Positions 16,448 to 30,400 of a DNA stretch of 64,000 nucleotides are shown piece by piece. A program made the translations under genes and the position numbers. Under the pieces are notes generated by a model. The model saw only the letters and a program-made list of their open reading frames with translations, did no database searches and was not told the DNA's origin. The DNA lies in the IMG/VR virus record IMGVR_UViG_3300017917_000616, positions 28,603 through 92,602 of that record; one strand, written 5' to 3'. The DNA comes from a virus. Position 1 is the stretch's first letter; every line of letters begins with the position of its first letter.

Positions 16448-17653
16448 TTACTTAGCGATTACAACTGCTTCTATAATGCCTTCGCCATCAGAATCTTTAT
16501 GTTCTAGCGCACGACCAATTACATTGAATGGGGTCAATTCTTCTTTTAATCCAGCACGTGCTTTGCCGCCGCCGGCGCTTACTAGTCTTTGACCTTTCTT
16601 TACTTGTCCAACTACTAAAACTTTTACACGACCTGCTAAAGCAACTGGTGGGTGAGTTACGTCATCGCCTGCGCCGCTGTTCATTAGATAAGCAGCAGTT
16701 TTGCTAATTACTCCAAATACTTCATCACTTAATTCTTCTTTAACCGCAGTGATTTCTTTTTCTCCGCCAATCTCTACTACTGTACCAACAGGATACTCAG
16801 CATCAGCTTCGTAACGTTCTGCCAAGTCAGCGTATGTAGCTTGAATTCTTGCTCCGCTAGCCAATGTCCAAACGTTAGCAATAGTTCCGCCGCCACCAAT
16901 ATAGTTTGTGATTAGATTGCCTGGATACAAGTTGCCACTAAAACCACCATTGCCAGCAGTAGTGCTCATAAATGACTGTACATTAGCGTTAGAATAAGCA
17001 CCTACGATAGAGTTAGCTAAACTGTTACCGTTAGCCCAGTAATAATTATTAGACTTGAAACCAACGTTAGCATAGATATTTCCACCTGTAACGATTAGGG
17101 CATTTCCTGAAACGGCACCGTTCACGGTCCAAGCACCAGTCATTGTACCAGCATTACCTACTGCTCCTGTAGTAATAAGGGTTGTACGGGTAGTTGTTAA
17201 ATTAGCAGAAGCGATACTAGCATTTCCAGCTGTCACAGTATTGGCTGCTGTCAATGTCTGACATGTAATATCCATAAAGTCGCCAGCGTTTGTGACGCTA
17301 ATATTATTACCTGTAATATTTCCAGTTACTTGTAGATTACCTAGAACAGCATTTCCTGCGCTAGTTACACTAGATAAGGTAATCCAGTTACTAGCATTAG
17401 CTTCACCGTCTGTTGGGCAAATACTCAATGTTTGAGTATTTGTATTATACCACAATTGTCCCCTGATAGGGTTAGAAGGGATGCTATCATTTGCGAAATT
17501 CTCTAGCATTCTAACCATGTTAGTATCTAGAGTTTGTCCGTAACCTGCGTAATTTCGTCCGGGTAATCCTAGACTTGTGCTAGTTGTATTGATCGTGCCG
17601 TCTTGTATTGTTGTCAAAACATTGCCGTCACTTCTGATGATTGTATATGCCAT
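16448..17653 (-). CDS. Tail fibre protein with conserved head and C-terminal LAERYEAD domain
   Basis: 401 residues. The N-terminal about 90 residues (IIRSDGNVLTTIQDGTINT, LPGRNYAGYGQ, LENFANDS, RGQLWYNT) are a conserved attachment module of T4-like phage fibres. A repetitive middle with many NVT/GNA beta turns follows. The C-terminal region begins at LAERYEADAEYPVGTVVEIG and resembles the domain that ends many phage tail fibres and is sometimes linked to self-cleavage; I do not see enough to claim processing. A GATAAATA late motif and a GGAG ribosome site precede it. Likely role: host recognition. Confidence 0.78.
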   Translation of the reverse strand: MAYTIIRSDGNVLTTIQDGTINTTSTSLGLPGRNYAGYGQTLDTNMVRMLENFANDSIPSNPIRGQLWYNTNTQTLSICPTDGEANASNWITLSSVTSAGNAVLGNLQVTGNITGNNISVTNAGDFMDITCQTLTAANTVTAGNASIASANLTTTRTTLITTGAVGNAGTMTGAWTVNGAVSGNALIVTGGNIYANVGFKSNNYYWANGNSLANSIVGAYSNANVQSFMSTTAGNGGFSGNLYPGNLITNYIGGGGTIANVWTLASGARIQATYADLAERYEADAEYPVGTVVEIGGEKEITAVKEELSDEVFGVISKTAAYLMNSGAGDDVTHPPVALAGRVKVLVVGQVKKGQRLVSAGGGKARAGLKEELTPFNVIGRALEHKDSDGEGIIEAVVIAK

Positions 17654-17673
17654 TTAGTGCTCCGCTATTCTAT

Positions 17674-17681
17674 TATTTATC
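17674..17681 (-). promoter_or_regulatory. Late promoter motif GATAAATA before the fibre gene
   Basis: Minus-strand AAGATAAATA sits 20 bases before the ATG at 17653; a GGAG ribosome site (17660-17663) lies between them. It resembles the T4 late promoter TATAAATA, which is recognised by gp55 with the sliding clamp. Confidence 0.6.
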
Positions 17682-18302
17682 TTAAATTGTAACCAGATTT
17701 GTCAAACTCTGTATTCTTACGGTATAGTCGATTTGAATTTGACGGTTTAAACTCTTTTGAACTGGGTGAAAAATTACATGCGTAATTAATTTAGTCAATT
17801 CTTGACCGGAATTGTCAGTACCGTTGTAGGATAAAAGTCCCAACTCATCAAAAACATATGCGCTTTCAGTTTGGGTGCTGTTGTCAAATGCCGCTTGTCC
17901 GGGCGGTTCGCCATAATCTAATAGACATTGAACAATGATGTCCGTGTATACTTTTCCCGCTGTATGGGAGACAGTCATCTTATTTCTAGTAGGATTAGTG
18001 TTGATTATATTAGTGTCGTCTACAACTTTTGCGTAGGTTTCATTATATAAAGCCGCATTTTGTCCAGTTGTGTTTGGTGGAAGATAGGTAATAATACCAG
18101 TCTCATCTACACTAGAACCGCCATTTCCAAAAGCCATCTTATAGATTGTACCCAATCCTCTATTTGTCAATGTTTGGGCAATGGCGACACTTATATTTTC
18201 ATAGTGAATGGCGTTCTTTTTGTCCACAAATACTTCACCATTATTGGGATCATATACTTTTAAAAATCCTTCTATTTGGACTGGAATCATTATTTGTGCC
18301 AT
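17682..18302 (-). CDS. Baseplate/fibre-associated structural protein (206 residues)
   Basis: The N-terminus contains IEGFLKVYDPNNGEVFVDKK, then AIHYENISVAIAQ, a conserved start in T4-like phage structural proteins of unknown function. The remainder is beta-rich with a C-terminal QIDYTVRIQSLTNLVTI. Its ATG shares one base with the stop of the 47-residue gene upstream (TAATG), whose C-terminal half looks like a short version of this N-terminus (LKIFDPNNQEILVQMRGD). The location between the giant baseplate-region gene and the fibre gene suggests a connector between baseplate and fibre; this is inference. Confidence 0.65.
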   Translation of the reverse strand: MAQIMIPVQIEGFLKVYDPNNGEVFVDKKNAIHYENISVAIAQTLTNRGLGTIYKMAFGNGGSSVDETGIITYLPPNTTGQNAALYNETYAKVVDDTNIINTNPTRNKMTVSHTAGKVYTDIIVQCLLDYGEPPGQAAFDNSTQTESAYVFDELGLLSYNGTDNSGQELTKLITHVIFHPVQKSLNRQIQIDYTVRIQSLTNLVTI

Positions 18303-18445
18303 TAGTTGTCGCCTCGCATTTGTACTAATATTTCTTGATTATTTGGGTCAAAAATCTTTAGAGCAGAGCTAAAATAAAACCCAGTTTGTTCATCAGGTTT
18401 AGTTTCGACTTCTTTTTCCTCTACTTTTTCCGTATTTTCGTTCAT
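18302..18445 (-). CDS. 47-residue small structural-region protein
   Basis: ATG at 18445, stop at 18302-18304. The product has an acidic and lysine-rich N-terminus (NENTEKVEEKEVETK) followed by FYFSSALKIFDPNNQEILV and ends MRGDN. The second half lines up with residues about 10-30 of the next protein (FLKVYDPNNGEVFVDKK), so it appears to be a related mini-protein. One-base stop/start overlap with that gene and a GATAAATA motif four bases before its ATG support it as a real gene. No Shine-Dalgarno sequence is visible. Function unknown. Confidence 0.7.
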   Translation of the reverse strand: MNENTEKVEEKEVETKPDEQTGFYFSSALKIFDPNNQEILVQMRGDN

Positions 18446-18449
18446 GATT

Positions 18450-18457
18450 TATTTATC
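18450..18457 (-). promoter_or_regulatory. Late promoter motif GATAAATA overlapping a stop codon
   Basis: Minus-strand AAAGATAAATA lies four bases before the ATG at 18445 and contains the TAA stop of the giant gene. By analogy with T4 late promoters, transcription would begin at or next to the ATG. Confidence 0.6.
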
Positions 18458-21400
18458 TTTCGTTAGTGTAGTTACTTTGTAAAAATACAGCTACGGGTGT
18501 TTGACTGATTTGTAGTGGATCACCCTTTACTGGATTATAAACATTACTGTTCCAAACGGAGTCATATTCTGCTGAAGTAAGTCTGCGTGTAGGGATTATT
18601 CCATAACCCATTTCATTAGCGTAATGTATTTGTGCCACTCTAGTACCCTGAACTCCCCTTGTTAATCCGGAAATAGTATTATTTTGGGTATCAATATTAT
18701 CAAAACGTATACGTTCTCCTAATATCTCTACTATATTTCCAATCGTTAAAGTCACAATCAAAGTATCACCGGCTGATGCGCCGGAACTGAATATTAGAGC
18801 CGGATTACCATTTACTAACTTCAAACCAAAATAACTTTGCGGTAACTGAGTTAATGTGGTTTTGTTATATACTTGGACCTCTTTAACTTCATTAATGTCG
18901 CACTGTACGAATCCATAAATCACAGAGCTTATGTTTACTGTTGTAATTTGCTGTTCGATTGAATCTACTAAGTTAGAAACGTCTTTGAAGTACATTACCG
19001 TATCATTGATGCCGAAGTTCTGTGTTAGCCAAGACCCATCTTCAGGATTCGTTCTGTACACAGAACCATCACTATACTTATTGACGTTCAAATTATATGA
19101 TATTGGATTCGGGCTTTCGCCGGTAACCATACTGGTAATCATAATATCATCGGTACTAGTTATTTCAGATAGTATAGACAACTTATTAGTTTGGTCAGTG
19201 TTCATTGAGGCGCTAGACACAGTTTGTCCGATATTTACTTCGTATGTTCCGATGCCACCTGTACCGGTGATATAAGAAGTTATTATAGTACCTGGTGTGA
19301 TAGACCCACCAAAAATTTCTTGCCCCAAAGTTAAACTACCTTTAGATACACTAGTTACAGTTAATACACCATATGTGTCTGTAGGATAGTTGGGCGCAAA
19401 AGCGATGCTTCCGGTAAATTCGCAATCAGAATTATAAATCATTTGTTCAGGATTAATTCTGTATCCGGCGACAGTAACCCATGTTCTAGCACCATCAGTG
19501 TAGGACATTATAGGAGCACCGGGAGCTACTGTTGGTAATGGTACACTGATTGTATTACTATCTAGCCACGCATATCCAGTACCGGCATAAGGACTTACGT
19601 TTGTTCCAATCAATGGATTTGTAGTGGCTGAATCCGTATATAAATCAACATAATAATTTGGATCACCTAATATAGTTACAGGATTAACGTAGAATGTTTT
19701 ATTATTCAATTCTACTGATCCTGCTATTCCGTCAATTCTTATTAAATCACCCAAAGAGAAATTAGGATCTGTTGTAAAAGTCAATCGTACTGGATTATTA
19801 GATGTGTTTACAAATTTTATTTCAGTTACTTGTAAACCAGTCACTTCGTCAGTTACTAGATATTGTCTAGTTGTATCATTATACGTAGTGATAGACACTA
19901 TATCATCTGGTGAGACAGTTATAGATGTTAAGTCCAGAGTATCAGACATTAAATTAAACGTATATTCTCCACTTAACAATCTTATTCCATTTACTTCTAC
20001 AATAGCGTTAGTTATATTATCACCCGTTGTTGTAACAAAATTGTAATCTAACGGTATAGAAGTTTCACCTATACTTGATGGTACATATATCTGAGTTTCA
20101 GGAATGCTGTATTCATAAGGTATTAATGTGTCACGTAATATACTAAAAACAATATAATCTACATCCGTATCATACGTATTGTTAATAAACAATAAACGCA
20201 AATAGTTATCATTTGTGAAGGTAACTACATAATCAACAGTATTTGTTAATTTTATTCCGTTAACATAAACTAAAGGTTGAGCATTGTAGGGACGATATAG
20301 CTGGTTGAATGTGAATTGTGACCATCCAGTATCTGGGTCTATCTCTATAGGAACGTACTTAGAATTCCCTCTTACTACTTCTACGCCGTTGCCTACTTCG
20401 TATAATTCTACCATTAGTACTTCATTAGCACCTAATGCTGAAGATATAGTGATAGTCTGGCCTACCCAATCTATAACATAACTTATAGGATTATTAAGAG
20501 TTGTAGTATTTTCAAAAATTCTATAAGAATAATTTGTTGTCCTATTTAAAACAAATACTGACAATCTAGCAGGATTTACTACGTAATTAGCAAAGCTGAC
20601 TGTTAAGTTAGCATCGGGTACCAATTCAAGTGCTTTCATATTGAAGCCGGTGTGCTTGTACCACACTGTTTGAGAGGAGTCTGTATCCCAGTATGCTCCA
20701 GGAGCCGTATTTACGTACATAGATAATGTATCCGTAACAACTCCTGCGACTAATTCTTCTGGTCCATAACCAAATAAGAAATCATTACCCTTAACAGCAT
20801 ATGTAGGTTCGTTTACATTAATGTTTGCTAAGTCAGTCCAGTTAACACCATTAGTGCTACGTAATATGGTATCGTTATCTCCAGCAATATAGAAATATGA
20901 ACCATCAAAGTGTACTGTATTCAAATTATCAGTTGTCACATATTGACTAGTCTGAGGATAAGCATACCAAGTAATTCCGTCTGACGACACTAATATTAAA
21001 CCGGGATCAGTTTCACCTGTGCCTATCTTATTTCCTACTGCTACAAATACAGAATTACCAAACGCTACACTATTGATATTTACGGTTGTTGATATATCAG
21101 CAAATACACCGGATAACCAGTTATTTGTATTTGTGCTATAGAATATAGTACCTGAATTTCCAACAATGACAGCACGTGTAGAACTTGAAGCAACACCATT
21201 TAACTGATTGGTTCCTAACGGAGGTTGTAAAACCCAGTTAGTGTTACCATCAACTGATGTAACAATTTTTCCTACATTAGCAACAGTAGGTAGTGCGGTA
21301 CCAGCACCAGATGTTACTACCCCGCCGCCACCTACAGCAATATATCCAACGTATCCTAAAATATTAACATAACTAATATCTTGTAAATTGTTATCTAATC

Positions 21401-24400
21401 TAGAACCAAATGTGTACACCGGATCAAATTTAACTCCGTTCTCACTACGTAGTAATTTATCTCCCACTACATAGAACACACCATTAACTATTCTAGTACC
21501 GTACATTGGTAAATTAGGAGCTTCGACCATAGTCGTGTCATATCCACCTTCGCCGAACTCTAGCGTATCAAACGGAGTATATGTTCCTAATGTTATCCAT
21601 CGTATTCCATCGTAACTTACTAATACTGGGTTTTTAATATTTGTAGTAGACATTACGTATCTGTCATTTTCATATGACATATCGGTAATTCCTAATGGAT
21701 ACTCACTAATTTTATAGTTGTCCCATGTACCGCTTTGATTTCTAACTAAGACCAATGAGCTAGTAGGAGAATCACACGCGGCTATTAAAGTACTACCATT
21801 ATTAATTACAGCCTTTACATTTACATCAATTGGATAGAATGGTTCGTCACGTAATACAAAGTCTAACGGAATTTCTTCATCTGGAGCAAAAGCATTACCG
21901 TAGTAAACATTATTAGGATACGTGATTCCTTGTACCAACTGTTGCGGGTCTTTACCTGGCATAGTGATTGCCGGGGTATAGTAACCTTCAATTCTGTCTA
22001 ATGCGTTGAGGGCATTATCTGAACTTTGTAATGGATACCATTTTGTAGGATCAAATTCACTATCATTGTTGGCTTGTATACATTGCCACACAATACCAGC
22101 ATATGTTACAATCGAACTTAAATTATATCCATAACTGTAATTATTGATTATAGGTTCGGGTAGATAGCAATAATCGGAAATTGAATTACCGTATGGAGGG
22201 AATGGACTAGTTCCACCGTCCCATAAGAATCCGGCGGCACTTACTGGAACCTGTAATTTTGAATCTTGGTACACTGCTAATTCAGTATCGCTTATTGCCT
22301 TAACATAGTATTGTGCTTGTTGGGCAGATGCTACACCATTTACAAATGCGCTATATATTGCTCCCAAGTTTGAAAACTGTACAGTAATTATACAATCATT
22401 CACAATATCCTGACTTCCTGGACCAAAATTAGATCCAGGTATGACAATCTTATCCCCATCAGAATATATAGAACCTGGATCTAAAATTTGTATATAATAC
22501 TGGTTAGTCACATTTGCTGGATTAAATTTAGGGGTAGAAATCCAAATCTTTGCGCCACCCGCTAATGTATCATCATATTCATATGTATTAGCTGGTACAC
22601 CAGGAGTGCCGTCATATGTTTGTACTCTAAAGAAGTACATATAACTGCCACTTACTTGGCCTGGTAAAATTCCACTATAATTATAGTTTACAGTTACGAC
22701 TGCTTGACCGTCTACACTAGCGAAACCTGTAATTGGCATCACAGCACCCTGTAGACTAGCTAAACTAGGATCAACTGGTAAACCAGCGAATGTTATTGTT
22801 TGTATGGTTCCGGCAAAGTTTACAGTACCCACTGTTATGACACAGTTATTTGTAGGTGCTGTACCGTTTAGTTGAGTTCCTAATATAGTTATTACGTCGC
22901 CTGGACTATAACCTGTTCCGCCGTTTTCTATTTCTACATCATATTCATTCGCTAACGATAAGTTATATACGGTGAATGACGCACTAACTCCACCAGCTGG
23001 GCTTACCGTACCTGACATTCCTGTATAAGGCAAACCATAACTTAGTTTTGTAGGATTACTTGCGTCATTTCCTATACTTATATAAGGACTTGAATAGTAA
23101 GTATTTGGTGTCCACTCAGTTACTCTACTGTTGTAGCTAGTTCTGTCAAATTTTAGAACTGGTTTTAACGTTCTAGTTTTAGTATTACCTTGAGTTACAA
23201 TCGCTCTTGGTCTAATGCTAATCTCATGAACATATCCTGAGCTAATTAAACTAGGATTTACAAAAGGAACTTTGTTATTGTTTCTAATTGCGTCATCATA
23301 AGAAGTATGGAAGGACATGGTAACAGCATTTCCCGGTGTTGCCATAAGCATAAAGGTACTTACAACTATACCAGTAACATTTACGTAATAATAACCATCC
23401 GGAATAATTGTAATTCCATTGGAAGTAATTCCTTCACTATAAACTATATCTCCGGTTGTATAATCTGTACTGGATAGTATAATTGTATACGTGTTGAAGT
23501 TTATTTTATCTAAAGGAGTTGATATTACGAAACTTGGTTCAAACACAATTTCAGGTGCGACTACATAACCACTTCCGGGAGTTAATACACTTACACCAAT
23601 TACTTTGTCACCGCCCATGACTGCTTGAACGACTGCTTCTTCTCTTGGTGCGGGGTATACAGATGTGTCTATTCTTACTGTTACTTCCGGTGGCTCTTGA
23701 TAGCCTCTACCCTCATAAAGAACAACTACTTCAGGTAAATCAATAAAGATTGTTGTTCCAGCAAAGTGACCCGCTGGTGTAGTATTATTAACACCTCTGG
23801 ATACACCTACTAGTTTGTTGTTGACTCTATCTACGCCGGTGTAACCAATAAGCTCACTATCTATTTTTATAATACCGTTAAACGGCATTCCATACACGCT
23901 TTCGACATAAATTTCATTATCCAACGTTCCGATATATCTCATTAAAGTCGAAATGTCAGTATTAGGTTGGCTGGTTAAAGTTATGCCGTAATTATTAAAC
24001 CAAGATGTATACTCTTGTGTTTGCCATATTTCATCTGTACTTGTATACTGATATGGAGAACTTGTTACATCTCCGTATGTCAATTCAGGTGAAACAAATT
24101 TACCCAATGTATCATTGTATTGCGCTGGTAAATCAAAGTCTGTTAAATCACCATCAAATACATCAGTTCTAGAATACTGTAGATAGAAATCTTTTAATAC
24201 CACATGATATGGTTTTACTTCATTGATATAACCTTCTAATAGACTTTGATTGTCACGCTGGAATTTTTCGTTAGCGGTTAATTCACGAACTGTATAGTTT
24301 ACATCTACAAAGCTAGTTTTTGTTAGCCATGGCATGTAGTCTTGGCTTTCGATATTTTCACTTTGAATATATTCAAATAGTAAAATTAAACTCTTATTCC

Positions 24401-27400
24401 TATACTGGAACAAATCATTGATGTAGATTTGTTCATTAAGAGCACGTACAATATATCTTGTTTCTATACTAGGATAAAAATCAAAATCTTCACTGTCAAA
24501 GAAATTATCTCCCCAACCAATCTTATTGCTTTGGTAATCCCAGAGTGTATCTAATAGTTGTATAGTACCATTTTGAACACCGATTCTTTCCCATGTTCCG
24601 GCTTTATATACATAAACTTCCCTGTTTCCTTGACTGTTGCTGACAACACCTACGATTTGTCCTTCTTTTGGTGTCAAAGTTAATAAGTCGCTATACATAG
24701 GAACATCGAAGGCAGCTCTTGTTGCGTCACTATAACCTTCTGCCCACCAGTATACATTTTCCCAGTATTGAGTGGTATTGAAGTTTTCTCCCTGAGCATA
24801 CAAGAATGTGATATTTCCAAATTCATTTATTGGATACAATTTCAAAATTGTATTAGCATATTCAAAATAGTTTCTTAACGCTTCTAAACGATTTACAAAG
24901 AAACCTTGTCTAGGTCTAATGTTAACACCTTGTTGTAACAACTTAGGTAGATATGGATCTGGAACAATAGCACCAATCTCGTCTGTACCCGAACAACTAT
25001 CAAGAAGTCTATCGTATAACGCTACTGGTGTGTTATATCCTTTATCTCTATCTGGGAAACCAGTTAAGAAATCGTCTGGATAATCACTTCTAATCAACTG
25101 AAATTCTACGTGACTTGCTGTTGAATCTCCATTAACACCAAAACCTAGATGAAGATTAGTAGAAACATCGTTAATGTACTCTTGGCTATTATACAGACCA
25201 TATGTGTTTGGTCTAAGTGCTGCCATAAAGCTGATACCTGAATTCTTAGGATCAGTAATATATTGAGAAATTATCGTATCACTTAATGTTTTTCCATAGT
25301 GAGAGAAAACTAAATTTGTGTTTCGTACCCAGTAATAGTATTTTGCTATTAGATTATTATTACTATCTGTAAACAGTACTGTGCTGTATTTTCCTATGTC
25401 GTATACTGTACCGGGTCCTACGTAGAACGCTGGTACTACGTCAGATTCTATCCAAGAGTATACCGATACATCGCTTCCTGGGAACACACGACCCCACCAT
25501 TTGCTATTGTATACTACATCATTTTGATGATAGTTTATAAATCGAGTAGTAGAGGTATCGAACCATAATTTACCTATATGGTCTTTAGTCCAAACTTCTT
25601 TGCCTGTATTTAAGTTAGGACCATTATATCCTGCAGGATCAGAAATGCTAATATAGTCCAAGTTTTCTTGTACTACTCCCAACAACTTTCCTTGTAAAGG
25701 ATCTATATAATCTAATGAGGCTAAGTTTTGATTATTAGTATTATTATATAACTGAACTTTTCTAATCTTAGTTACGTCTGATATCGGAGCACTCTCACGG
25801 TATACATGCCAATTATTGATGCCGGTTGTATTTTCATATATTACAACTCTGCCGCCGGCTGCGTTAATATTAAACTTAGGAACACCAATAATAACTTTAT
25901 CATTAGTGAAATCTAACGCAGCACCATACATAGGCTGAGGACCCACAAATGTTAATTTGTCATTACATGATTGTGCGTATACGTATTTTCCAATATTATT
26001 AAAACTTTCAAGATACGAAGGTATGTAGTTGTACATGTACACACTACCTGCGTTAGATGTTTTATCTTCAAAGAATGTTAGATTGTTGTCGAACACCGTA
26101 TCGTTTCTAGTATTTGTGTCAGAAATTAAATCGAATGTAGTTGCCAAATATCTAATACTAGCAGGAGCACTTACAACAAAACTATTTTCATTGTTAAACT
26201 TCACATTATAACCAAACTGAGTTATTGTTTGTTGGTGTAAGTCATAAATTGTTTGTGACTTAACATAGTCGATGAAGCCCATCATAAACAAATAATTACC
26301 ATTGAACACACTTATATTCAACTTATTGTTTACTTGTCCTAATTCTGGGTATATTAAAAATATTTGAAGTCTGTTATCTTCAGTTGCGTATGCCCTAATG
26401 TTATCTAAATTAGTTTGATTGATGGCGTTGGCAATGTTAGCAGCATTACCTAATGGTACTACCATTAATGTATCAGATGGAGCAAATGTATTTGCGAATG
26501 GGAAAGGTACAGCAAATGTGATAACACCAGTCGTTGTATTTCTACTGCTATAGAAAATTGAACGTTCGGGTTGGAATGGGGATGTTGTGTCTTGGAACGT
26601 TATAACTCCATTAGCTGGCATTTTGGCAGCATCTGATGGGTTAATTGTAACAGTAGTACTGCCGGTAGTTACTGTAGACAATATGTTTATTGTGTTGAAT
26701 AAATTGACGACAAAACCGTTTAATAGGATGTATGTTGCTTCAGTTAAGTTGCAACCAATAACACCCGTAAGTCTACCAAATCGTTTTCCTGTGTTTGTGA
26801 AACGTAATACAGAACCTTCATTGACATTGTTGTTACTTACATCAAATGGTACGCCAACTATCAGTTCACTACCATACTTGTTACAATCCAAACTGTATCC
26901 AAAATTTTCTCCTTGTCTTAAATCAGAGATATTATCCTGACTCTTTATCATTTGCGATAATACAAAGAAGCTACTTGCTATTGTTACGATATCTCCAGCA
27001 AAAATAGGACCACTAATTTGAACTTTATTTGCTACTACTACATATCTGTCGCTAGGTAATAATTGCTGATTGATATAAACTCTTGCTTTAAATCCAGGAG
27101 AGAATGGTAAAGTCAATACCGCACTTTGATTATTCAATACGTCATATTGAATTTCTACATTTTGCGTAAGCCTATCGTAAATATAGGCTACACCAGTATT
27201 AGTCAAGTTTACATTTTCATCATAGTATGGGGCACCAATAAACATTTTGCTACCGTCATAATTTGTAGCAATACTTGTACCGTAACCATCACCAAATACT
27301 TTAACAGGTGGTTCGATGGTGTTAGTATATGTGAAATAGCTATTTACGGTATAAACTTTTGCTCCGGAAGGAATTGTATACTGGATATCTTCTAAACAAT

Positions 27401-30400
27401 AGAATGTTGTTTTATCGTTTATAGAATCATATGTTTCTGTAACTACCGTGTATTGTACGTTTTGACTAAACGCCGTTAAGTAAATACTTGTTCCAGCTGG
27501 TATTTCATATGAAGGATATATTGGCGGTACTAAATAGGCTGTTTCCTTAGTAAAGAAAATTGTTATTGGACTTTCTATAGTTCCAATAGTTGTCAATGCC
27601 CCAGAAGCACTATTAGTATTAGCTACTATAATTAATCCAGCAGCACATAATAGAACAGTGTAGGTACCATTATATGCGGTTGGTACCATACCGGAAACAG
27701 TTATCGTATCACCAGCTATGTAAGGAGGTGTAGGGTAAGTTACTGTACTATAGGAAAATCCTACAAAGGATGTATTCCAACCCACACTTGTCGGAGATAT
27801 TTCTCTGTCGTCAAAAGACTCTAATCCAATTGTATATAATCTATCACTATCGGCGCCTGTATTTGAAAAACTAACCTTGTCACCGTATGTTAATACAGCA
27901 CGTTGGTCGCCGTAGACTACAAAGAAATCATTACCATCTTCAAATGGATATTGTAGTACCATTCCTGTACTACTGTATGAAGTTAGAAATGAAACACTTT
28001 GTCCTTGATTTATTACAGAGTTATATTCGTATACGCTTTGCGATGCATTTACTAAAGTTTGTATTGGGTAGGATGGGTCTATGTTAACAGTAGTTCTACC
28101 TGTTCCAGCATTATATGTTCTTGAAGAAACTTTATAAGTTAATCCGTTAACTTGGAAAGAAATCATCATTCCAGGTTGTATCACTGTTGTTTGATTACCT
28201 AAAACTTGGAATGACGTTGCTCCAATAGAAATACTAGAAAACAATGTTACTCCAGATAGAACTTGATATTGAGTTAGATGCTGACCATTAACTGTAAAAG
28301 TATTATTTCCTACAGTAGTGGCGTTACTCAATGTCATACCAGCACTAATGTATGTAGGGACACTATCTAGTTGCCATGTTATTACACTCTCATCACCTAT
28401 AGCTGAGGTATACAAATAAGCACCATCATCAGAAATAGCCATGCTATCTCCTAACCTTCCACCTGAAACAGTAATTACTTGTTCTAGCGTCAAGCTGTTA
28501 ATGTTTGTAGATGTAGGTATCTTATATATGTATAACTGGCTAATGATAGAGCCAGGTTGTGATATTACAACAAACTCATTGCTATGGATTATTGCCTTAC
28601 CAAATTCAGTATTAGGGACAGTGAATGTGTCACGTAAATAGAATGTTCCGCTAGGACTTACACCATAATGGTAAACTGTACCATTGTTACTATCTCCTAC
28701 AAAGTAACCTAAGTTTTCAATATATGCTACACTGTTACCAAAATTGCTAGTAGTTTCAAATTTTTGTAACGGTAGATAATTGTAATTATTTGTCTTTTCG
28801 TATACGGTCCAATTACCTTCTGAGTTATAGTCTACCCATACTTTATTTGTAGTGTAGTCTGAGTTTAGTAACGGTAATCCGTCAATATCTCTAGCACTTA
28901 CGACACGTTGACTCTGTAACAAGAAAGTTATGCCCAAGCTAACTATTTCTGTAGTCGTAGTTGGAAGTGTTAGCGCAACAATTATATTAGTTATATCTAA
29001 AACTCTGTCTACTAAGTAGTATCCATTGACTAAAGGATCAAAATTAATTATACCAATTACTTGTTCTTCAAAGTATCCATGAGGTTTATCAAACGTTAGT
29101 GTGACTGTATTGTTATAATTATTTTGTACATTTATTAGCAATGCGCCTGTACTATACGGCGTGTATACTTGCCATTCATTCTTCTTATCGGCTACCCAAA
29201 TATAATCATTTTTATAGATTGTATTGATAGCACCATCTACTAAATCATTAATAGAGTATCCTATCTCTATCATATCATCGATGTTAGCGTATCCGGCGCT
29301 TGGTAATTTTTCTTGATATCCCGATTCCACCGTAGGCAAAATATTTTCGTTTTCTATCGGTCTAGCATAGTTTCTGATATTATAAAGAGGTATTTCTTGT
29401 TGTGCTCCATCAACAGATTCATCTTTGATTACGCTAACAATGCTTGGATTACCTGTTAACTTAGTCTCATTCAATGTAACTTCGATGAAGTTTTGATTGT
29501 TCAATCCACCAAACTCAGTAGTCTTAATAGCCCAATTTTCGTGAACATCATAGTTTAAGGTATTTTCTTGTAATACAACACCTTGTAGTCTGGTTACACT
29601 CTCTACAGTTCCCTTACTTCCTATCATATTTTTGTACACGTTTACTTGTGTAGCATCATCCAAATTAGCGTCTGCTAAATATTGTCTTGGTCTATAACCA
29701 ATCAATGAGAATGATAGTAAGTCTGCGTCTGATTCTAAGTTTGCCTTGTTAGGATCATAGAAGTAAACTGCCTCAGCGGCTCTAGTACTTGGATTTGGTA
29801 ATAATCCTTTTTGAATCATTTCGTAATCTGTTTTCATCCAATCATTATAATTGAACTTCACAGAAGGTAGTATGACTGTCTTATCTGCGATATAGTAGTC
29901 ATTCTTAAATTTGACAATGGTTCCTTTGTTATATTTTACATTTTCCTTCCATTCCTCAATGTTATCTTGATTGAGTATGAAGCCGGCGGCGTTTACTTGA
30001 CCGTTCCATTCAGCGGTCTTAGAGCCCTTAACGTAAATTCTTTGTTGACGCAATCCTGTTGTCAAATTATAGATTACGTCATTGAATACAGTAATATTAT
30101 CAAACAAAACAACATGTTCAAAGGTACTTAAATTTCCTCTGAAGAAACTTATAGTATCACCTTGATTTAATGTCTTAACATTGAATTCCGTATCGTTTCT
30201 ATAAACAGATAGGTCACTCAATCCAATTGGTATCAAGTTCTGATTAAGAATGAAATTCTCTTGGAAGAATGTTAATGGTTGAACAATAGAATTTTCTTTA
30301 TTAATAGAAATTATTCTAGCGCATGGGTTAACGTTAATAGTGCTACCTACATCCCATCCAGTCTGTATCCAATATGCCAATTCAGCAATCATTTGTTCCC

